Assembly: GCA_003485885.1 (NCBI GenBank)
Contig: DNHM01000546.1
Location: forward strand, 1-7,022
DNA length: 7,022 bases
Origin: Acidimicrobiaceae bacterium
GTDB lineage: Bacteria; Actinomycetota; Acidimicrobiia; Acidimicrobiales; UBA10347
Direction: 5' to 3'
The notes under the pieces were generated by a model, which worked only from the letters and a program-made list of their open reading frames with translations, made no database searches and was not told the DNA's origin. Shown here in pieces: positions 1 to 6,686 of this stretch. How positions within the stretch are numbered: position 1 is the first letter of the stretch; each line of letters opens with the position of its first letter. Position numbers and translations under genes: made by a program.

Positions 1-1676
1 TCAGGGTTCACCAGGGACCCAAGCTGGTCGTAGCCGACCACGGTGAGTGTGCCCGGGGACCCACCACCCAGGCCGTTACGCATCGTGCCGAACTCAACAC
101 CATGCGGAAGCAGCGTCAGTGAATCGAACCCGGGCTGTCCAGACACGAACACATCGGTGAGTAGGGCATCGACGGTGTCCGCAAGGAGTTGTTGTTTGTC
201 GAGTTCAGTGATCCAGAGACGATTGATCTCATCAATACGGTTCATGTCAACGATCTCGTTAACCGGAAGCAACCGACCGGCCTCCAGATCGAGCACCGCC
301 GAGATCGGCCCATAGTTTGGGTACGGGCGACAACACACGTAGTCGTAGAAGTCGAATCGCACCGCCACAATCTCGGCGGTCGCCACCGTGACCTCGTACT
401 GGATGTCGTAGCTGCTGTCGTCGAGCGGCGTGGAGAACTCGGTGACGTCTTCGATCCAGCTGTCGTCGAGCCCGAGCACGAAACTCGCCAGTGCATCATT
501 CGCCGCTGCTGTACCTGGCTGATCCGACGAGAAGACCGGCCACACGAGCGAGGTGCTGACATACGGCTCCTCGGTGACTACGTGCTGTTCAACCGCAGGC
601 AACCAGCTGATCGGCGGTGCCAGGTCACCGTCGTCAATGATCACATCGAACGTGGTGTTGGTGTCTCGTTCTGCGTCGAACGCGATCGTCACCTCGTACA
701 ACCCGTCGGCTGGCAGCACCACGTCTGCAAGCCCAGAAAACACCTGGCCGGTCACCAACGATGTCACCGAAATTGTTGCTGCTGCCGGCCCACCGGTGTG
801 TGCCAGTGTCAATCGTTGGCCTTGTGCCGCGTCAAAGGTGAACGCGCCCTGGTTTTCCCACTCGTACATAACGACCATCGCCGAGCTTGTTCCGGGCAAG
901 AACTTCAGTTCGCGGTCGGTGCGGTAGGAGTCGAGAGAGATCCACGCCTGGGTCGGTGTGGCATCTGCCTGAGCGAGCCAGTACTCACCAAGGACCAAGG
1001 TGTTCCGTCGAATCTCGCTTGGACAACACGCACCCAACGTGGTCGAGAACGACCATACGTACGCCACACCGTCTTCGATGCGAGCGTCGAAGACGCCACC
1101 ATCTGCCCGATCACCAAACAGCACCGTGCCGGCAGCTTGGACTTCGCCATCGATCAGGCGAAAGGCCCGCACACTGTCGAAGTAGCCGGAGCCACCGCCG
1201 TTCCACGAGGTCGTAACGATGGCTTCGTCGGCACCGTCGTTGTTCAGGTCGCCAAAGTCCACATCGGTGACGCCGAACCAGTAGTAGCCAACGTCGCCAA
1301 TCTGGCCGTTCTCGAACGAGCCGTCTGTGACTGTCGACATCGAAGACTCCAGATCGAAACCGGTGTGGTAGCTGAACTCGTTCATGAAGTCGACATCGCG
1401 AATCGACGCATATATCTGGTCGTGTTCAGGTGTCGACTGCTGAGTATTACTGCGCTCGGGAACAGCGGTCACCATCGGATCCTCCACCGCGCCGACATCA
1501 ACAGTGGTGTCAACGTCCTCTGCCGAGACGTTGTTGGTGGAAGCGGGAGCTCTTGTCGGCTCGACCGTCGACCCAGCCACATCTGGCGCTTCGATCGATA
1601 CATCGTTGCTACATCCAACCAACAATCCAGCGATGCCTAGTGCGAGACACACGACGAGGCGACGGGCTAAGGGCAT
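1..1676 (-). CDS. Secreted multidomain lipoprotein with C-terminal DUF4163/DUF3298 (RsiV-like) region; 3' end outside window
   Basis: One uninterrupted frame gives 558 codons from ATG at 1676 to the window edge, with no stop, so the C-terminus is missing. Residues 1-22 form a lipoprotein signal: basic start (RR), hydrophobic stretch, lipobox LVGC with Cys22 as the expected lipidated residue, placing it on the outer face of the membrane. Residues about 23-90 are a Ser/Thr/Pro/acidic linker. Residues about 125-235 resemble an FG-GAP/VCBS-type domain (DFGDLNNDGADEAIV at 140-154, then GGGSG and GACCPSE), a pattern common in actinobacterial lipoproteins. Residues about 264-350 look like a PPC-type beta-sandwich (FTFDAAQGQRLTL, later LPADGLYEVTI). 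Residues about 370-558 resemble DUF4163/DUF3298, the extracellular part of the anti-sigma factor RsiV, with a VWPVFS strand and a final region around LLPHGVEFG. Cys pairs occur at 217-218 and 448-449. Domain calls are by eye. Function is unknown; surface sensing or ligand binding is an inference. Confidence 0.85.
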   Translation of the reverse strand, partial: MPLARRLVVCLALGIAGLLVGCSNDVSIEAPDVAGSTVEPTRAPASTNNVSAEDVDTTVDVGAVEDPMVTAVPERSNTQQSTPEHDQIYASIRDVDFMNEFSYHTGFDLESSMSTVTDGSFENGQIGDVGYYWFGVTDVDFGDLNNDGADEAIVTTSWNGGGSGYFDSVRAFRLIDGEVQAAGTVLFGDRADGGVFDARIEDGVAYVWSFSTTLGACCPSEIRRNTLVLGEYWLAQADATPTQAWISLDSYRTDRELKFLPGTSSAMVVMYEWENQGAFTFDAAQGQRLTLAHTGGPAAATISVTSLVTGQVFSGLADVVLPADGLYEVTIAFDAERDTNTTFDVIIDDGDLAPPISWLPAVEQHVVTEEPYVSTSLVWPVFSSDQPGTAAANDALASFVLGLDDSWIEDVTEFSTPLDDSSYDIQYEVTVATAEIVAVRFDFYDYVCCRPYPNYGPISAVLDLEAGRLLPVNEIVDMNRIDEINRLWITELDKQQLLADTVDALLTDVFVSGQPGFDSLTLLPHGVEFGTMRNGLGGGSPGTLTVVGYDQLGSLVNP

Positions 1677-1682
1677 GTCTTC

Positions 1683-1688
1683 AGTATG
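1683..1688 (-). promoter_or_regulatory. Candidate -10 element for the lipoprotein gene (leaderless start)
   Basis: On the minus strand the hexamer CATACT (4/6 to TATAAT, with conserved A2 and T6) ends exactly six bases before the ATG at 1676. A weak -35 (ACGACT, positions 1706-1711, matching only the GAC core) lies 17 bp upstream. No strong Shine-Dalgarno sequence is present, only GAAGAC directly against the start codon. A transcript starting at or next to the ATG is therefore the simplest reading. Confidence 0.4.
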
Positions 1689-1713
1689 CTTCGCGACTGA
1701 AGAAAAGTCGTTA

Positions 1714-1726
1714 GGGGTCGTTCCCC
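1714..1726. repeat. Short inverted repeat in the lipoprotein/FHA divergent region
   Basis: GGGG and CCCC arms flank the five bases TCGTT. The repeat sits between the two divergent genes, just upstream of the lipoprotein promoter candidate. It is short and may be chance; an operator is possible. The same intergenic region also holds an imperfect tandem pair, TAGCCCAGC then TAGCCCCAGC, at 1745-1763. Nothing else recognisable was seen between 1689 and 1797. Confidence 0.2.
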
Positions 1727-1797
1727 AAGCCAACTCGACTCGTGTAGCCCAGCTAGCCCCAGCCTTGTATTGACCGGTACCGAGATTGTCTCGCCAC

Positions 1798-1803
1798 TAC
1801 CAT
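1798..1803 (+). promoter_or_regulatory. Candidate -10 element for the FHA/HTH gene
   Basis: TACCAT (4/6 to TATAAT) ends eight bases before the ATG at 1812. There is no purine-rich ribosome-binding sequence before that ATG, so a leaderless or near-leaderless transcript would fit. No good -35 lies 16-18 bp upstream; a TTGACC at 1770-1775 matches the -35 consensus well but is 22 bp away, which is too far for normal sigma-70 spacing. Confidence 0.25.
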
Positions 1804-1811
1804 CCATACCA

Positions 1812-2474
1812 ATGACAACGTTGTGGCTCGATTTTGCGGGCGTCGGGTCTTCGGCGACTGAGTCGCTGAGTTTCGGGCGGAATGCAGAACTCGCGCTCGA
1901 TGAAGACAACCGGTTTATGCATCGCGTCACGGGTGAGTTCCGCTGGAATGGGCTTGTGTGGTGGCTCCACAATGTGGGTTCGTCGACGCAGATTTTGGTG
2001 TTCGGCACCAACGGCACACGTATCGAACTACCGCCGGGCACCGAATGTGCGTTGCCTATGCCTGGCGGTTCCGTCTCCTTTGTGGCCGGACCAACGCCGT
2101 ATCAGTTGCTCTACCGGGCGGATGAGCCTGTGGTTTCCGCACGAACTCCCGACGCGCCCGGTGATGCAACCGTCGAGTTCGGGACAGCGCTCACTGATCG
2201 AGAGACCATCTACCTGACCACGTTCGCGCTCAGCCGACTCCGCGGTTCATCCATCAGTCTGCTGAGTTATGCCGACGTTGCCCAGATGTGGAGCGTGTCG
2301 GAGAAGACCGTAGATAACACCCTGCAACGAGTCCGCGGTCGGATGAAACAAGCAGGCGTGCGCAACACCGAAACACTCGAGGGTTTGGTGAATCACTTGC
2401 TCGCCCATGGCCGTATCGGCCTCTCGACCTTGCACACCATCGAAGAAGCCCACCCCGGCGTCTTGCCCGGTTAG
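1812..2474 (+). CDS. FHA-like domain protein with C-terminal helix-turn-helix
   Basis: The 220-residue protein has two parts. Residues about 4-103 resemble a forkhead-associated (FHA) beta-sandwich: GR at 22-23, a DEDNRFMHR stretch ending at His37-Arg38, a WWL core at 50-52, HNVG at 53-56 and a closing PGGSVSFVAG strand. Residues about 128-205 are helical, with a probable helix-turn-helix at 153-178 (YADVAQMW, then SVSEKTVDNTLQRV). The combination fits an actinobacterial family annotated as FHA domain-containing protein. FHA domains usually bind phosphothreonine on Ser/Thr-kinase substrates. Here the Ser of the SxxH motif is Arg34 and the NGT loop is STQ, so canonical phosphopeptide binding is doubtful. 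A cytoplasmic transcription-factor role is inferred from the HTH. An in-frame TTG at 1770 would add 14 residues; I preferred ATG because those residues look non-domain and neither start has a Shine-Dalgarno sequence. It is divergent from the lipoprotein gene. Confidence 0.8.
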   Translation: MTTLWLDFAGVGSSATESLSFGRNAELALDEDNRFMHRVTGEFRWNGLVWWLHNVGSSTQILVFGTNGTRIELPPGTECALPMPGGSVSFVAGPTPYQLLYRADEPVVSARTPDAPGDATVEFGTALTDRETIYLTTFALSRLRGSSISLLSYADVAQMWSVSEKTVDNTLQRVRGRMKQAGVRNTETLEGLVNHLLAHGRIGLSTLHTIEEAHPGVLPG

Positions 2475-2479
2475 GTTCC

Positions 2480-2558
2480 CGCAACGGTCCGGGACCATCG
2501 ACCAGGACACCCGAAAACAGCATCGCGACCCCCAGGTAGCGCAGCGGTCCGGGACCGT
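2480..2558. repeat. Two near-identical palindromic units 60 bp apart between convergent genes
   Basis: The unit at 2480-2498 recurs at 2540-2558 with 17 of 19 bases identical. Each has at its centre GGTCCGGGACC (2486-2496 and 2546-2556), a perfect 5-bp inverted repeat around one G; the second copy extends to CGGTCC/GGACCG. The units lie 3' of the FHA gene and 3' of the dehydrogenase gene, which converge here. There is no U-tract on either strand, so a classic intrinsic terminator is not supported. A REP-like extragenic repeat, a dimeric protein-binding site or a two-way transcript-end structure are all possible. Confidence 0.6.
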
Positions 2559-2596
2559 AGAGAATGCGGACCACCCGGAGTCCCCGGCTATTACAA

Positions 2597-3634
2597 CTAC
2601 CCGTTTGGGCGAACCAGGATCTTCACATGCTGTTCCGGGTCGGCGAGATCCTTGAATGCCTGCGGTACTTCGTCGAGACCAACATGGCCAGTCACGAGCT
2701 TCGATCCGTCGATGCGACCTTCGGCCAGGTTGTGCAGTGACGTCCTGAATTCTTCGGGGGACCAGCCGAGCACAAACCGGAGCGATAAGTGTTTGTAGAT
2801 GCCGATCGACGGTCGGAAGTTGTCGGGCGGGATACATACACCGGCAACCAGGATCTCGCTGCGTGACGGTGCTTGGGCCATGAGTTCGTCGATCATGCCG
2901 GGGACCCCGACCGCTTCATAGATCACGGGCGGCGTGGTGCCATCGCCTGCGGCACGCCACGCGTCGACGATCGAATGGGTCGCTGGGTCGATGACTTGGT
3001 GAGCCCCCATCTGCTCGGCGACACGTCGCCGGGTGGGCGAGAAATCTGCCGCGATGATCGCTTCGATTCCCGATGCAGCCAACGCTGCGATGATGGCCAG
3101 GCCTACCGGCCCGGCACCCACGACGAGCGCTATACGGTTCGGGGTAATCGAGGATTCATTCACGGCATGGAGACCAACAGCCATGGGTTCAGTCAGCGCC
3201 GCAAGCACCGGATCAAGCCCGTTCGGAATCGGCAGCAGCGCCTCGGGGCTCAACAACATTTGCGAGCTGTAGCCGCCAGGAAACCGGTTGCTGTAACCGG
3301 GCACCACTCGGCCATCGGGAGTCTCGAGGTATGGCATAGCAGCGAACTCATCGCCTTCGCTGATCCCGGAGACGCCCGCGCCGAGTCCGGTGATACAGCA
3401 CGACAACTCGTGACCCATCACCAGGTCCTGATCCGGGTCAAAGTCGGCGGTAAAACTTGTCACACCAGCCGCAACTGCGGCGGCCACCAGATCGTGCGCG
3501 TGATCGACCGTGTGCAGGTCAGAGCCACAGATCCCACACGCGATTGGCTCCACGAGTACCTGACCGGGGCCTGGTGAGAGATCGTCAAGCTCCTCGACAA
3601 CCATCTGTCCGGCACGGAGAATCGCAGCTTTCAT
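2597..3634 (-). CDS. Zinc-dependent medium-chain dehydrogenase (alcohol dehydrogenase-like, MDR superfamily)
   Basis: The 345-residue protein is full length for the MDR family, whose members oxidise alcohols or polyols, or reduce carbonyls, in the cytoplasm. The N-terminal GroES-like catalytic domain has the active-site zinc motif CGICGSDLH (Cys36), GHE at 74-76 (His75) and a TEPMAVGLHAV segment with Glu149, placed like the zinc-associated Glu of sorbitol dehydrogenase. The Rossmann fold has GAGPVG at 173-178. Asp197 at the end of the second strand suggests NAD(H) rather than NADP(H). The four-cysteine structural-zinc loop is absent; that place holds a PDGRVVPGYSNRFPGGY segment, as in a group of mycobacterial dehydrogenases. 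The region between CGICGSDLH and GHE is longer than usual. The substrate cannot be told from sequence. ATG at 3634 lies 30 bp after the stop of the decarboxylase gene on the same strand, so they may be co-transcribed, although a promoter candidate lies in between. Confidence 0.92.
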   Translation of the reverse strand: MKAAILRAGQMVVEELDDLSPGPGQVLVEPIACGICGSDLHTVDHAHDLVAAAVAAGVTSFTADFDPDQDLVMGHELSCCITGLGAGVSGISEGDEFAAMPYLETPDGRVVPGYSNRFPGGYSSQMLLSPEALLPIPNGLDPVLAALTEPMAVGLHAVNESSITPNRIALVVGAGPVGLAIIAALAASGIEAIIAADFSPTRRRVAEQMGAHQVIDPATHSIVDAWRAAGDGTTPPVIYEAVGVPGMIDELMAQAPSRSEILVAGVCIPPDNFRPSIGIYKHLSLRFVLGWSPEEFRTSLHNLAEGRIDGSKLVTGHVGLDEVPQAFKDLADPEQHVKILVRPNG

Positions 3635-3640
3635 GCTGCC

Positions 3641-3668
3641 ACTATGGCATCTTCGTGTCGCGGGTCAG
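3641..3668 (-). promoter_or_regulatory. Candidate -35/-10 promoter of the dehydrogenase gene
   Basis: On the minus strand CTGACC (3663-3668, 4/6 to TTGACA) is followed after 16 bp by CATAGT (3641-3646, 4/6 to TATAAT), which ends six bases before the ATG at 3634. The -35 overlaps the stop codon of the upstream decarboxylase gene (3665-3667). No Shine-Dalgarno is visible (GGCAGC abuts the ATG). A separate leaderless transcript for this gene is plausible in addition to read-through. Confidence 0.4.
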
Positions 3669-4861
3669 GAACCGGTACGCACCGCCGCGTGGTGACTGTC
3701 GTCTAGTACTGCAATAACTGCAGGTGAAGCTGTGACGAGACCATCGAGCGTCAGTGCCTCGTTGTTTGCGGCGATGTCCTGGCCCGAATACAGATAGTTC
3801 ACCAGGAGCCCATGTGACTCGGTCATGCCCTTGGGCGAGGTGTCGCCGTGCCAGTTGATCTGTTCAATGCGGGCCCCATTACGAAGATGGAAACGAGCCA
3901 CCGGATCGTGCGGTAGCGACCCTCGACGTACCGTGACCAGGTAAATCGCACACAGTGCCAGCATCGAAGGCCGGTCCTCGGTATCGGCGTTGGGATGATT
4001 TTCGGCCAACCAAGTCGCAAACCCGGGAATCGGCGACAGTGTTGAGAATGTGGTGAGGGCAGGGTCCTCTGCCGTGAGCCGTTCCGTGACCTGCTTGATC
4101 AAGAAACTGCCGAAAGAGATGCCGCTCAGCCCGGTCTGACAGTTGGTGATCGAATAGAAGATCGCCGTATCCGCGCCCTCGGGAGCCGGCGTTACCGGAG
4201 CATCGATCACGTCCTGGATCGATGTGGCCAAGCCGGTGGTCAAGGCAACGGTGACAAAGATGATCGGTTCGTCGGGAAGAGCTGGATGGAAGAAACCAAA
4301 CGACCGTCGATCCGGTGCTAACCGTCTGCGCAAATCAGCCCAGCCACGAATCTCGTGCACTGCTTCGTACCTGATGAGGCTCTCAAGAATGTGTGCTGGT
4401 GTCGTCCAGTCAAGTTGTTGCAGCCGAAGAAACCCTCGGTTGAACCATGACCTCAGCAGGTATTTCAGGTCCCGCTCGACTGGTGCAAGCTCAGGCATAT
4501 CGTGGCGGTGTGCGAGTAATACCGTCCGCATGTCGAGCAGCACCGCGATGCCACCCGATGCAGTATTTAGAGCACGGAACAACAACAGTCGTTGCGAGGC
4601 TGAAGCCTCTGCGAGCGCTACCAGTTGGGTCTCACCGGGATCGCTCTGATACGCCGCAATCGCGGCATCGACATCGGCCCGTACAGCACCGAACTCGCGG
4701 AGCAGCACGAAGAAGAATCGTGTCTTGCCAACATCGTCGAGGGTGTTATATCGACGTACGAGCAGTTCCGCCAGCGCCCGGCTCGCAGTGTCACCACGAA
4801 GCCGCAACAATGCCCGAGCAGCGCTCGCGGTAACTGCGTCAATAGCAACTGCTTCGGTCAC
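3665..4861 (-). CDS. Malonyl-CoA decarboxylase (MCD/MLYCD family)
   Basis: The enzyme converts malonyl-CoA to acetyl-CoA and CO2, either in malonate catabolism or to lower malonyl-CoA pools. The 398-residue protein is close to the usual bacterial length. The N-terminal half (to about 165) is helical, as in the family's oligomerisation domain. The catalytic half is highly characteristic: YEAVHEIRGWADLRRRL (165-181), DRRSFGFFHPALPDEPIIF (184-202), ADTAIFYSITNCQTGLSGIS (230-249), TLSPIPGF (274-281), PHDPVARFHLRNGA (317-330) and a C-terminal INWHGDTSPKGM then GLLVNYLY. The family uses a Ser-His pair: His325 in FHLRNGA matches the catalytic His, and Ser237 in FYSIT is the likely Ser. Translation starts at GTG 4861, giving MTEAVAID; no good Shine-Dalgarno precedes it. 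It lies between the SulP gene (58-bp gap) and the dehydrogenase (30-bp gap). No malonyl-CoA synthetase or malonate CoA-transferase is in the window, so the source of its substrate is unknown. Confidence 0.95.
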   Translation of the reverse strand: MTEAVAIDAVTASAARALLRLRGDTASRALAELLVRRYNTLDDVGKTRFFFVLLREFGAVRADVDAAIAAYQSDPGETQLVALAEASASQRLLLFRALNTASGGIAVLLDMRTVLLAHRHDMPELAPVERDLKYLLRSWFNRGFLRLQQLDWTTPAHILESLIRYEAVHEIRGWADLRRRLAPDRRSFGFFHPALPDEPIIFVTVALTTGLATSIQDVIDAPVTPAPEGADTAIFYSITNCQTGLSGISFGSFLIKQVTERLTAEDPALTTFSTLSPIPGFATWLAENHPNADTEDRPSMLALCAIYLVTVRRGSLPHDPVARFHLRNGARIEQINWHGDTSPKGMTESHGLLVNYLYSGQDIAANNEALTLDGLVTASPAVIAVLDDSHHAAVRTGS

Positions 4862-4867
4862 CCGTTC

Positions 4868-4873
4868 AGACTA
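4868..4873 (-). promoter_or_regulatory. Candidate -10 element for malonyl-CoA decarboxylase
   Basis: TAGTCT on the minus strand (T1, A2 and T6 of TATAAT match) ends six bases before the GTG at 4861. No good -35 is found 16-18 bp upstream; that place is occupied by the inverted repeat at 4875-4903. The spacing is the same as at three other starts in this window, in favour of a leaderless mRNA. Confidence 0.4.
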
Positions 4874-4874
4874 C

Positions 4875-4903
4875 GACCACTCGTCGGGCGTCCACGAGTG
4901 ATC
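4875..4903. promoter_or_regulatory. Imperfect palindrome upstream of malonyl-CoA decarboxylase: candidate operator
   Basis: The arms GACCACTCGT (4875-4884) and ACGAGTGATC (4894-4903) pair at 9 of 10 positions around a 9-base centre, including a perfect 7-bp core CACTCGT/ACGAGTG. It lies just upstream of the candidate -10 and covers the spacer and -35 positions, where a dimeric repressor would block RNA polymerase. It could instead end the SulP transcript as a stem-loop, but no T-rich run follows on the minus strand. No regulator gene for it is in view. Confidence 0.45.
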
Positions 4904-4919
4904 AGGGCAGTGATTAGGG

Positions 4920-6494
4920 TCAGTGGGTGGAGACCTTGCCGGTTGCATTCGAATGCAGACGTTCGGCGTGTCGGTTCAATCCAATGAGATGGGCTTCGAT
5001 ACCCCGCTCGGCGAACTTGGCTACGACCGCGTCGAGCGCTGCAACTGCGCTGGTGTCCCAGATACGGGCATAACTTAGGTCGATCTCGACTCGTTCCATC
5101 TTCACTGCGTCGTAGTCGAACGAGTGAACCAGGTCGTTGGTCGAGGCGAAGAAAAGCTCGCCACGAACGTCGTACAGGCGCTCGTGATTTTCAGGGTCGA
5201 CAACACTGGTGACTCGCACGACGTGCGAGACGTGGCGAACGAAGAAGATTGCCGACAACAAGATGCCAGCACCGACGCCCCAGGCGAGATTGTGGGTGAG
5301 GACAACCACGGTCACGGTTGCGAGCATCACTGCTGTCTCTGTGCGAGGCATAGTCCTGAGTGCATCGGGACCGATGCTTCGCCAGTTGAAGGTGCCGATT
5401 GAAACCATGATCATCACGGCAACGAGCGCCGCCATTGGAATCACAGCGACGACGTCGCCAAGTACCAGGATCAGGACCAGGAGGAAGACACCCGATGCGA
5501 GCGTCGAGAGTCGAGTACGACCACCCTGTGAGTGGTTGATCATCGACTGGCCAATCATTGCGCAGCCAGCCATTCCGCCGAAGAATCCGGTGGCGACGTT
5601 CGCAACTCCCTGACCACGCGCTTCGAGGTTCTTGTCAGAGTCAGTGTCAGTCATATCGTCGAGCATCTGCGCCGTGAGCAGCGACTCAAGCAAGCCAACA
5701 AGGGCAAGCGTGAGGGCATACGGGAAGATGATCTGCAGCGTCTCGAAAGTGAGTGGTACGTCGGGAAGCGCAACCCACGGTAGGGCACTCGGCAGCTCTC
5801 CCTCATCGCCCACCGTTGGCAAATCGAGGTTCATTGCGTACGCAACCGCGGTCAAAGCAATAATCGCCACGAGAGGTGAGGGAACAATTTTCGTCAGTCG
5901 GGGCAGCATGTAGATGACGAACAAGCCAACGGCGATGAACAACAGATTGAGCAGGCGTTTGCTGCCAAGACCATCGTCGTTCGAGAAGATGGTCGACAGC
6001 TGCGAGAAGAACCCGGCGTCTTCGTCAAATTCTTTGTCCAACATGATCGCTGGTAGCTGGGCGAGGAAGATCAGAATGGCCAACGCGTTCACAAAGCCGA
6101 GCATGACCGTACGAGGCACGAAACGCATGAGTGAGCCAACCCGCAGGGCTCCAAAGAGAACCTGGATGAGCCCGCACAGAATCGTGGCCGCAAAGAGGTG
6201 GCCGAGGCCGTAGTCGGCGACTAGTGACACCACCACAAGTGCCATGGCACCGGTAGCTGCCGAGATCATGCCGGGACGTCCGCCGGCGATCGAGATGATG
6301 ATGGCGATCGAGAACGAGGCGTACAGGCCGACTTTGGGGTCGACACCGGCGATGATCGAGAATGAGATCGCCTCGGGAATCAAAGCGAGCGCCACGACAA
6401 GCCCGGACATGAGGTTTGTCTTTGGATCTGAGAGCCAATGGGCAAGGCCCAGCTCACCGGGGCGCGCCGTGGGCGCATCGACTATTGAGGACAT
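4920..6494 (-). CDS. SulP-family (SLC26-like) inorganic anion transporter with C-terminal STAS domain
   Basis: From ATG 6494 the protein is 524 residues. Residues about 28-425 are a polytopic membrane domain with many hydrophobic segments. The SulP hallmarks are clear: [16 protein letters not shown] (38-53), [10 protein letters not shown] (56-65), [18 protein letters not shown] (71-88), and later [17 protein letters not shown] (267-283), with [18 protein letters not shown] (303-320) and SQGGRTRLS (322-330). Residues about 436-515 form a short cytoplasmic STAS domain with [10 protein letters not shown] (479-488) at the loop that corresponds to the phosphorylation loop of anti-sigma antagonists. 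It most resembles the Bacillus YbaR/YvdB type. SulP members carry sulfate, bicarbonate or C4-dicarboxylates, and the substrate cannot be assigned here. The frame extends to an ATG at 6593, but the extra 33 residues look non-coding, while ATG 6494 has a GAAGG Shine-Dalgarno and begins MSSIVDAP. It is first of three same-strand genes. Confidence 0.92.
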   Translation of the reverse strand: MSSIVDAPTARPGELGLAHWLSDPKTNLMSGLVVALALIPEAISFSIIAGVDPKVGLYASFSIAIIISIAGGRPGMISAATGAMALVVVSLVADYGLGHLFAATILCGLIQVLFGALRVGSLMRFVPRTVMLGFVNALAILIFLAQLPAIMLDKEFDEDAGFFSQLSTIFSNDDGLGSKRLLNLLFIAVGLFVIYMLPRLTKIVPSPLVAIIALTAVAYAMNLDLPTVGDEGELPSALPWVALPDVPLTFETLQIIFPYALTLALVGLLESLLTAQMLDDMTDTDSDKNLEARGQGVANVATGFFGGMAGCAMIGQSMINHSQGGRTRLSTLASGVFLLVLILVLGDVVAVIPMAALVAVMIMVSIGTFNWRSIGPDALRTMPRTETAVMLATVTVVVLTHNLAWGVGAGILLSAIFFVRHVSHVVRVTSVVDPENHERLYDVRGELFFASTNDLVHSFDYDAVKMERVEIDLSYARIWDTSAVAALDAVVAKFAERGIEAHLIGLNRHAERLHSNATGKVSTH

Positions 6495-6499
6495 GGGAG

Positions 6500-6504
6500 C
6501 CTTC
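6500..6504 (-). promoter_or_regulatory. Shine-Dalgarno sequence fixing the SulP start
   Basis: GAAGG on the minus strand lies five bases before the ATG at 6494. It is the only convincing ribosome-binding site in the window and argues against the upstream ATG at 6593. Confidence 0.6.
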
Positions 6505-6533
6505 GAGGGGGTGGGGGTTACGCAGCCCGCAGG

Positions 6534-6555
6534 CGGCGCGCAGCGCCGGAGTGTA
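6534..6555 (-). promoter_or_regulatory. Possible SulP promoter -10 and adjacent GC hairpin
   Basis: In the divergent SulP/ABM region, TACACT on the minus strand (6550-6555) resembles a -10 element and would give a leader of about 50 bases before the SulP ATG. No convincing -35 is seen. Beside it, CGGCGC and GCGCCG arms with a 3-base loop (6534-6548) form a perfect 6-bp hairpin, which would fall at the start of the leader. The rest of the 192-bp gap (6495-6686) holds only GC-rich sequence with no gene that I can support. Confidence 0.25.
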
Positions 6556-6674
6556 CGAGCATTTCCAACCCAAACCGCTGTATGTGGTGTCACCCCAACT
6601 TTCGACGGCCCGGCCCGTCAGTCGCGTAGACCACGCGCCGCTGTTCCGCCTTCTTCTGTTGGCAGGTTCGGGAC

Positions 6675-6680
6675 TACGTT
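6675..6680 (+). promoter_or_regulatory. Candidate -10 element for the ABM-domain gene
   Basis: TACGTT (T1, A2 and T6 of TATAAT match) ends six bases before the ATG at 6687. The GAGGG between them resembles a Shine-Dalgarno core but lies one base from the ATG, too close to work normally. No good -35 lies at 16-18 bp. A leaderless transcript is the simplest reading. Confidence 0.35.
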
Positions 6681-6686
6681 GAGGGC

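Noticed and set aside
189..1640. Long plus-strand open frame of 483 codons opposite the lipoprotein gene
   Set aside because: Its translation is rich in Arg, His, Cys and Val without domain character, and the minus-strand frame has a signal peptide, lipobox and recognisable domains. The open frame is a by-product of GC-rich codon usage.
1770..1811. TTG start at 1770 for the FHA/HTH protein
   Set aside because: No ribosome-binding site or well-placed -10 precedes it, and the added residues do not look like part of the FHA fold. It remains a possible alternative.
2254..2574. Minus-strand frame with a hydrophobic stretch between two GPGPLR motifs, resembling a small membrane protein
   Set aside because: The repeated motif comes from the duplicated palindrome, and the frame then runs antisense through the FHA/HTH gene with Arg-rich, non-protein-like sequence.
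2873..3577. Plus-strand open frame of 234 codons opposite the dehydrogenase
   Set aside because: It lies wholly inside a gene with clear zinc and Rossmann motifs on the other strand, and its translation shows no domain.
4875..4903. Inverted repeat read as an intrinsic terminator of SulP
   Set aside because: No T-rich run follows on the minus strand, and its position over the decarboxylase promoter fits an operator better. It is kept as an alternative only.
6495..6593. N-terminal extension of SulP from ATG 6593
   Set aside because: The 33 extra residues look like translated intergenic DNA, no Shine-Dalgarno supports that ATG, and ATG 6494 has GAAGG at the right distance.
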